Of a stretch of 64,000 nucleotides of DNA, positions 59,107-64,000 are shown piece by piece. The notes beneath the pieces were generated by a model. It had not been told where the DNA came from. It did no database searches and saw only the letters and a program-made list of their open reading frames with translations. The DNA comes from Angustibacter sp049994355 (GTDB lineage: Bacteria; Actinomycetota; Actinomycetes; Actinomycetales; Angustibacteraceae). Location of the stretch: contig NZ_CP188257.1 in assembly GCF_049994355.1 (NCBI RefSeq), positions 1,674,001 through 1,738,000 of the forward strand, written 5' to 3'. The position numbers were made by a program, and so were the translations under genes. Position 1 is the first letter of the stretch. The number at the start of each line of letters is the position of its first letter.

Positions 59107-60504
59107 GTGGCCGCCAAGCCCGAGTCCCGCATCGACGCCGTCGTCAGCCTCGCCAAGCGGCGCGGCCTGGTCTACCCGTGCGGCGAGATCTACGGGGGTA
59201 CGAAGTCGGCCTGGGACTACGGCCCGCTCGGCGTCGAGCTGAAAGAGAACATCAAGCGGCAGTGGTGGCGCACGATGGTGACCAGCCGCGACGACGTGGT
59301 GGGCCTGGACTCCTCGGTGATCCTGCCGACCCAGACCTGGGTGGCCAGTGGGCACGTCGAGACGTTCACCGATCCGCTGACCGAGTGCCAGAGCTGTCAC
59401 CGCAGGTTCCGCGCCGACCACCTCCAGGAGGCGGTGGCCGACAAGAAGGGCATCGCGAACCCGGACGACGTCGACCTGGCCGATGTGGCCTGCCCGAACT
59501 GCGGCACCCGCGGGGCCTGGACGCCGCCCCGCGCCTTCAACGGCCTGCTGAAGACCTACCTCGGCCCGGTGGACGACGAGTCCGGCCTGCACTACCTGCG
59601 GCCCGAGACCGCGCAGGGCATCTTCCTGAACTTCCTCAACGTGATGACCTCGGCCCGCAAGAAGCCGCCGTTCGGGATCGCGCAGACCGGCAAGAGCTTC
59701 CGCAACGAGATCACGCCGGGCAACTTCATCTTCCGCACCCGCGAGTTCGAGCAGATGGAGATGGAGTTCTTCGTCGAGCCCGGCACCGACGCCGAGTGGC
59801 ACCAGACCTGGATCGACCTGCGCACCCAGTGGTACGTCGACCTTGGCATCGACCGGGACAACCTTCGCCACTACGAGCACCCGAAGGAGAAGCTCTCGCA
59901 CTACTCGACCCGCACGGTGGACATCGAGTACCGCTTCCACTTCCAGGGTTCGGAGTGGGGCGAGCTCGAGGGCGTCGCGAACCGCACCGACTTCGACCTG
60001 ACGACGCACAGCAAGCACTCCGGCGTCGACCTGTCGTACTTCGACCAGGGCAAGAACGAGCGCTGGACGCCGTACGTGATCGAGCCCGCAGCCGGGATCG
60101 GCCGCTCGATGATGGCCTTCCTGCTCGACGCCTACTCCGAGGACGAGGCACCCAACGCGAAGGGCGGCGTGGACAAGCGCGTCGTGCTGCGGCTCGACCC
60201 GCGCCTGGCCCCGGTGAAGGCAGCAGTGCTGCCGCTGTCCCGGCACGCCGACCTGTCGCCGAAGGCCCGCGACCTCGCAACGGCGCTGCGCCGCAACTGG
60301 AACATCGACTTCGACGACGCCGGCGCCATTGGCCGCCGCTACCGCCGTCAGGACGAGATCGGCACGCCGTTCTGTCTCACGGTCGACTTCGACACCCTCG
60401 ACGACCAGGCCGTGACGGTGCGCCAGCGCGACTCGATGGCCCAGGAGCGGATCGGGCTGGACCAGGTCGAGGCCTACCTGTCGGGCCACCTAGTCGGCTG
60501 CTGA
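59107..60504 (+). CDS. glyS: Glycine-tRNA ligase
   Basis: A 465-residue class II (alpha2 type) glycyl-tRNA synthetase. Family segments: AKRRGLVYPCGEIYGGTKSAWDYGPLGVELK, motif 2 near GKSFRNEITPGNFIFRTREFEQMEMEFFVEP, and motif 3 IEPAAGIGRSMMAFLLDAY. The anticodon-binding domain ends the protein. A zinc knuckle (CQSCHRRF, CPNCGTRG) lies in the insertion. The start is GTG with GGAGTG upstream. Confidence 0.95.
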   Translation: MAAKPESRIDAVVSLAKRRGLVYPCGEIYGGTKSAWDYGPLGVELKENIKRQWWRTMVTSRDDVVGLDSSVILPTQTWVASGHVETFTDPLTECQSCHRRFRADHLQEAVADKKGIANPDDVDLADVACPNCGTRGAWTPPRAFNGLLKTYLGPVDDESGLHYLRPETAQGIFLNFLNVMTSARKKPPFGIAQTGKSFRNEITPGNFIFRTREFEQMEMEFFVEPGTDAEWHQTWIDLRTQWYVDLGIDRDNLRHYEHPKEKLSHYSTRTVDIEYRFHFQGSEWGELEGVANRTDFDLTTHSKHSGVDLSYFDQGKNERWTPYVIEPAAGIGRSMMAFLLDAYSEDEAPNAKGGVDKRVVLRLDPRLAPVKAAVLPLSRHADLSPKARDLATALRRNWNIDFDDAGAIGRRYRRQDEIGTPFCLTVDFDTLDDQAVTVRQRDSMAQERIGLDQVEAYLSGHLVGC

Positions 60505-60522
60505 CCGGCCACGCCCTCCCCA

Positions 60523-60580
60523 CTTGTGACGCGTTGTGGGGGTCTCAGCGCGTGGTGAGACCCCGATAGCGCGTCACAAG
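60523..60580. terminator. Long palindrome / bidirectional terminator between glyS and lysR-type gene
   Basis: Arms 60523-60547 and 60556-60580 pair at 22 of 25 positions around an 8-base loop. The right arm contains the stop codon of the convergent LysR gene. It may end transcription from both sides; its length also fits a dispersed palindromic repeat. Confidence 0.65.
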
Positions 60581-61521
60581 GTGCAGGTGGAGGCGGTCCA
60601 GTCGTCCGCGGCGGACCGCAGGCCGTCCAGCACCAGGGCGATCGCCGGGTCGTTCTGCGAGCCGGCTCGGACCGCCGCGTAGAAGTGCCGCGAGGCCGGT
60701 GACCCGAGGACCGGGACGACGGCCAGCCCGTCGACTGGCAGCGGCTGGGCCAGCCGCGGCACCAGAGCCACGCCCGCGCCCGCTGCGACGAGCGCACCCA
60801 GTGCGACCCAGTCCCCGACGTGATGCCGGACGTCGGCGGTGAATCCGGCGTTCGTGCAGACGGCGTCCGTCAGCTGGGCGCAGGACCCACCCGGATAGCC
60901 CGCGACCCACCGTTCGCCGGCCAGGTCGATCAGCCGGACGCCGGCCGGGTCGGCCAGCAGATGGCCGGCCGGCAACACCGCGTCGAGCGGGTCAACCAGC
61001 AGGTCGACGCGGTGGTACCGGGGGTCGGTGGACGGCGGGCTCGGCCGGTGGTGCACCGTGACCGCGACGTCGACGTCGCCCAGGTCGAGCATGGTGAAAA
61101 GCCCGGGCGGCTCTGCCTCCTCGACGGTGAGCGAGAGCCCAGGATGGCTGTGGCACAGCGACTTCAGCGCCGGTGCCACGATCGCGCTGATCCCCGTGGA
61201 CAGGGATGCGACGCTCACCTGACCGGCCTGCCCGGCGTCCCAGGTCGCCAGGTCGGCGCGCGCAGCCTGCAGCTGCTGCTCGATCACCGCCGCGTGCTCC
61301 AGCAGAAGTCGGGCGCGGCTGGTCAACCGGACGCCGCGCCCGCGCTTCTCCAGCAGCTGCACGCCGGTCTCGCGGGCCAGCCCGGCGATCTGCTGGGACA
61401 CCGCGGACGGGGTCAGATGGAGTGCCGCCGCGGCAGCGGACACCGTGCCGCGCTGCTCGAGCATGCGCAGCACGCGCAGCCGACGCAGATCAATCGTGAA
61501 GTCCCGACTCAACGTTGACAT
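60574..61521 (-). CDS. LysR-family transcriptional regulator
   Basis: A 315-residue regulator. The winged HTH is at residues 10-70 (LRRLRVLRMLEQRGTVSAAAAALHLTPSAVSQQIAGLARETG), and a periplasmic-binding-like ligand domain follows. It is divergent from an EamA transporter gene, so it most likely controls that exporter in response to its substrate (ArgP/PecM-like pairings are typical). The inner ATG was chosen because it leaves space for the shared promoter. Confidence 0.92.
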   Translation of the reverse strand: MSTLSRDFTIDLRRLRVLRMLEQRGTVSAAAAALHLTPSAVSQQIAGLARETGVQLLEKRGRGVRLTSRARLLLEHAAVIEQQLQAARADLATWDAGQAGQVSVASLSTGISAIVAPALKSLCHSHPGLSLTVEEAEPPGLFTMLDLGDVDVAVTVHHRPSPPSTDPRYHRVDLLVDPLDAVLPAGHLLADPAGVRLIDLAGERWVAGYPGGSCAQLTDAVCTNAGFTADVRHHVGDWVALGALVAAGAGVALVPRLAQPLPVDGLAVVPVLGSPASRHFYAAVRAGSQNDPAIALVLDGLRSAADDWTASTCTL

Positions 61522-61528
61522 GAACAGA

Positions 61529-61554
61529 TTGTAGATGGACTGAACGATCTGCAA
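61529..61554. promoter_or_regulatory. LysR-type dyad in the divergent promoter region
   Basis: TTGTAGAT and ATCTGCAA form an inverted repeat (7 of 8) with a 10-base centre in the 49-bp gap between the LysR gene and the transporter. Dyads of this size and location are usual LysR-regulator binding sites. Confidence 0.5.
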
Positions 61555-61570
61555 CACCGACAATGAAGGT

Positions 61571-62482
61571 ATGAGTCGTCGTGGGGTGCTTCTGTTCGCC
61601 GGTCTGTCGATCGCCTGGGGGATCCCCTACCTGCTGATCAAGATCGCGGTCGAGGAGCTCAGCCCGCTCACCCTGGTGTTCGCCCGCACCGCGCTGGCCG
61701 CGGTGCTGCTGCTGCCCGTGGCGATCGCCCGTGGGTGGGTCCGGCCGGTGCTGAGCCGTTGGCCGAAGCTCCTCGTCTTCACCGCGGTCGAGATCACCGT
61801 GCCGTGGCTGCTGATCTCTCGTGCCGAGCAGCACCTCACCAGCTCCCTGACCGCACTGCTGGTGGCCGCCGTCCCGCTGGTCGGGGTGGGGGTCGCGATG
61901 GTCACCGGACGGCACGAGCCGCTGGGGCGCCTCGGGGCCCTCGGCCTGCTGGTCGGCATCGCGGGCGTCGCGCCGCTGGTGGGCGTCGACGTGGGTGGCA
62001 GCCAGTGGTCCGCGGTCGCCGAGATGGGCGTGGTGGTGGTCGGGTACGCCTTCGGCGCGGCCCTGCTGGCGCGCTGGTTCTCCGACGTCCCCGGCCCGGG
62101 TGTGGTGGCCCTCTCGCTCACGGCTGCGGCCCTGGGCTACCTGCCGTTCGCGGTGCCTGGCCTGCCCAGCACGATGCCCTCCACCCGGGTCGTGGTGTCG
62201 GTCCTCCTCCTCGCGCTGATCTGCACGGCCGCCGCGTTCCTGCTGCTGGTGGCGCTGGTCGGCGAGATCGGTCCGGTCCGCGCGACGACCATCACCTACG
62301 TGAACCCGGCGGTCGCCGTTCTGGCCGGTGCCCTCGTGCTCGGCGAGCAGGTGACCGGCTGGACGCTGGCCGGCTTCGCCTTGGTGATCGCCGGCTCGGT
62401 CCTGGTCAACCGTCGTCGGCCCGTTCAGGAGCGGCTCGACGAGAGCGCGCCCTGCCCTGCTCCGGTGGTCGCGACCACCTGA
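61571..62482 (+). CDS. EamA/DMT-family transporter
   Basis: A 303-residue inner-membrane protein with ten predicted helices in two EamA halves (SIAWGIPYLLIKIAVEELSPL at the start, ATTITYVNPAVAVLAGALVLGEQVTGWTLAGFALVIAGSVL at the end). Family members export amino acids or other metabolites. Divergence from a LysR gene suggests substrate-induced export. Cargo cannot be read from the sequence. Confidence 0.92.
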   Translation: MSRRGVLLFAGLSIAWGIPYLLIKIAVEELSPLTLVFARTALAAVLLLPVAIARGWVRPVLSRWPKLLVFTAVEITVPWLLISRAEQHLTSSLTALLVAAVPLVGVGVAMVTGRHEPLGRLGALGLLVGIAGVAPLVGVDVGGSQWSAVAEMGVVVVGYAFGAALLARWFSDVPGPGVVALSLTAAALGYLPFAVPGLPSTMPSTRVVVSVLLLALICTAAAFLLLVALVGEIGPVRATTITYVNPAVAVLAGALVLGEQVTGWTLAGFALVIAGSVLVNRRRPVQERLDESAPCPAPVVATT

Positions 62483-62559
62483 GCCGTCGTGACACCCGTC
62501 ATGGGTCGCTCATGACTGCCGCCGGGGCGCGCGCCCCGCCGAGGCGGCAACCTTGGACC

Positions 62560-63507
62560 ATGACGCAGAACGACACCACCACGGTCGGCGCCCTTGCGTC
62601 GGCGACCCGCAGCCCGGCGCTGCAGCTGCGCGACCTGCGCAAGAGCTACGGCGACGTCCGGGCGGTCGACGGGATCGACCTGACGGTCGAACGCGGCGAG
62701 ATCGTCGCCTTCCTCGGCCCTAACGGCGCCGGCAAGACCACGACGATCGACATGATGCTCGGGCTGGCCCGCCCCAGCGGCGGGACGGTGCAGGTGCTCG
62801 GCTTCGAGCCGCACCAGGCCGTCGCCCGCGGTGAGATCGCCGCGGTGATGCAGACCGGCGGCCTGCTCAAGGACGTTACGGTGCGCGAGACCGCGCAGAT
62901 GATGGCCGCCCTCTTCCGGTCGGCGCGGCCGGTCGAGGAGGTGCTGGCCCGGGCTGGCATCGCGGACATCGGCGACCGGATGGTCGGCAAGTGCTCGGGT
63001 GGTCAGCAGCAGCGGCTGCGGTTCGCACTCGCGCTGCTGCCCGACCCGTCCCTGCTGGTGCTCGACGAACCCACGACCGGCATGGACGTCGAGGGACGCC
63101 GCGAGTTCTGGGCGGCCATCCGCGCCGACGCCGCACGCGGGCGCACCGTGCTTTTCGCTACCCACTACCTGGACGAGGCTGACGCGTACGCCGACCGGAT
63201 CGTGCTGGTTCGGCACGGTCGCGTGGTCGCCGACGGCACGTCCGCGCAGATCAAGAACCTGGCCTCCGGGCGGGTGGTCAGCGCCACCCTTTCCGGGGTG
63301 TCCGAGGTCGAGCTGGCCGCAGTGCCCGGGGTCGAGCGGGCCGAGCGCCGCGGCGATCGGGTTTTGCTGCGCGGCAAGGACTCTGACGCCATCGCCCGAC
63401 ACCTGCTCACCCACACCGCCGCCCGCGACCTGGAGATCGCCTCCACCGGGCTCGAGGACGCGTTCATCGCCCTGACCGGCGACACCACCGAGGAGAACGG
63501 CTCATGA
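62560..63507 (+). CDS. ABC transporter ATP-binding protein
   Basis: A 315-residue ATPase with Walker A GPNGAGKTTT, signature CSGGQQQRLRFALALL, Walker B LLVLDEPTTGMD and H-loop ATHYLDEAD. It belongs to the ABC-2 exporter (CcmA/NatA-like) type. Its stop overlaps the permease start. No ribosome-binding site stands out before the ATG. Confidence 0.92.
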   Translation: MTQNDTTTVGALASATRSPALQLRDLRKSYGDVRAVDGIDLTVERGEIVAFLGPNGAGKTTTIDMMLGLARPSGGTVQVLGFEPHQAVARGEIAAVMQTGGLLKDVTVRETAQMMAALFRSARPVEEVLARAGIADIGDRMVGKCSGGQQQRLRFALALLPDPSLLVLDEPTTGMDVEGRREFWAAIRADAARGRTVLFATHYLDEADAYADRIVLVRHGRVVADGTSAQIKNLASGRVVSATLSGVSEVELAAVPGVERAERRGDRVLLRGKDSDAIARHLLTHTAARDLEIASTGLEDAFIALTGDTTEENGS

Positions 63508-64000
63508 GCACCGCGACCCTGACCGACGCCCGCAAGCCGCGCTCGGGCTTCAACCCGACCTACCTGCGGCTGGAGATGCGCCGCCTGCTGCGCAACCGAC
63601 GCACGATCATCTTCACCCTGATCATGCCGGCGGCGTTCTTTCTCGCCTTCGGCGGCGGGGCCGACTACCGCAACCAGTCCGCCGGCGTCGGCAACGTCAC
63701 CGCGTACGTGATGGTCAGCATGGCGGCGTACGGCGCCATGCTCGCCTGCACCAGCGGCGGCGCCAGCGTCTCGGTCGAGCGAGCGGTCGGCTGGAGCCGT
63801 CAGCTGCGCCTGACACCGCTGCGTCCGCTGGCGTACGTCGCGATGAAGATGACCACCGCGATGGTCCTGGGCCTGGTCGCGGTCGTGGTCGTCTTCGCGG
63901 TCGGCTACGCCAAGCATGCGCAGATGCCGCTGCACTCCTGGATCGAGTGCGGTCTGATCGCCTGGGTGGGCTCGTTGGTCTTCGCGGCGTTCGGGCTGTT
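63504..64000 (+). CDS. ABC-2 type permease, truncated by the window end
   Basis: The first about 165 residues of an ABC-2 permease. After a cytoplasmic start (YLRLEMRRLLRNRRTIIFTL), transmembrane segments follow (IMPAAFFLAFGGGA, VTAYVMVSMAAYGAMLACTS, MVLGLVAVVVVFAVGYA). The ATG overlaps the ATPase stop (ATGA), so both form one exporter. No stop codon before the end of the window. In many actinobacteria such pairs are followed by a two-component system, which could not be checked. Confidence 0.88.
   Translation, partial: MSTATLTDARKPRSGFNPTYLRLEMRRLLRNRRTIIFTLIMPAAFFLAFGGGADYRNQSAGVGNVTAYVMVSMAAYGAMLACTSGGASVSVERAVGWSRQLRLTPLRPLAYVAMKMTTAMVLGLVAVVVVFAVGYAKHAQMPLHSWIECGLIAWVGSLVFAAFGL

Overview
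The window is GC-rich DNA from an actinomycete (phylum Actinomycetota). The sequence shows very high GC with many GTG and TTG starts. The core gene order is actinobacterial: comEC-holA-rpsT-lepA, hemW-hrcA-dnaJ-rsmE, phoH-ybeY-corC-type-era, leuA-recO-uppS, zur-znu, glyS. Lineage markers include a DUF3097 gene, an ergothioneine cluster and a leucine-rich leader peptide in front of leuA. I cannot name the genus. No rRNA, tRNA or CRISPR array was recognised, and no stretch over about 300 bases lacks a gene.

Positions 1-8275 are the right part of an integrative element, probably a prophage, whose left end lies outside the window. A leftward operon of tiny overlapping genes (XRE regulator, small proteins, a Trp/Ala-repeat protein, a Cas4/RecB-type nuclease) is divergent from a repressor-like gene. 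The repressor is followed by an orphan gene, an MmpS-like membrane protein and, convergently, a large serine integrase. The element sits inside comEC, and the 3' part of that gene resumes directly after the junction. This should abolish DNA uptake for transformation unless the element excises.

Positions 8.3-20.6 kb hold acetyltransferase, carbonic anhydrase, holA, rpsT, a MazF-like gene, small proteins, a DGPF/ECF42-type sigma pair, a methyltransferase, a phosphotransferase, an HTH/Clp-N operon with two palindromic operators, and lepA. Positions 20.7-30.8 kb look like accessory genes placed between lepA and hemW: a patatin-like lipase, an RHH-DUF4097-ABC exporter operon, a protealysin-type M4 protease with an emfourin-type inhibitor, an acyl-CoA ligase and a MOSC protein.

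Positions 30.8-48.3 kb contain hemW, two DUF4870 paralogues, DUF3097, hrcA behind a CIRCE element, dnaJ, rsmE, egtABCD, an ECF sigma/Gmad2 gene broken by an 8-bp tandem duplication, HIT, a serine hydrolase, phoH, ybeY, a CorC-type protein and era. Positions 48.3-60.6 kb contain asd, leuA with an attenuator leader, a TPR-GGDEF protein, recO, uppS, a zinc uptake operon with its Fur-family regulator and two Zur boxes, and glyS. A LysR/EamA pair and a truncated ABC exporter close the window.

The most interesting items are the comEC-targeting element, the 8-bp duplication that toggles the sigma reading frame, the paired 18-bp operators at the HTH/Clp-N operon, the protease/inhibitor pair, the histidine-rich tails on the zinc transporter, and three long intergenic palindromes.
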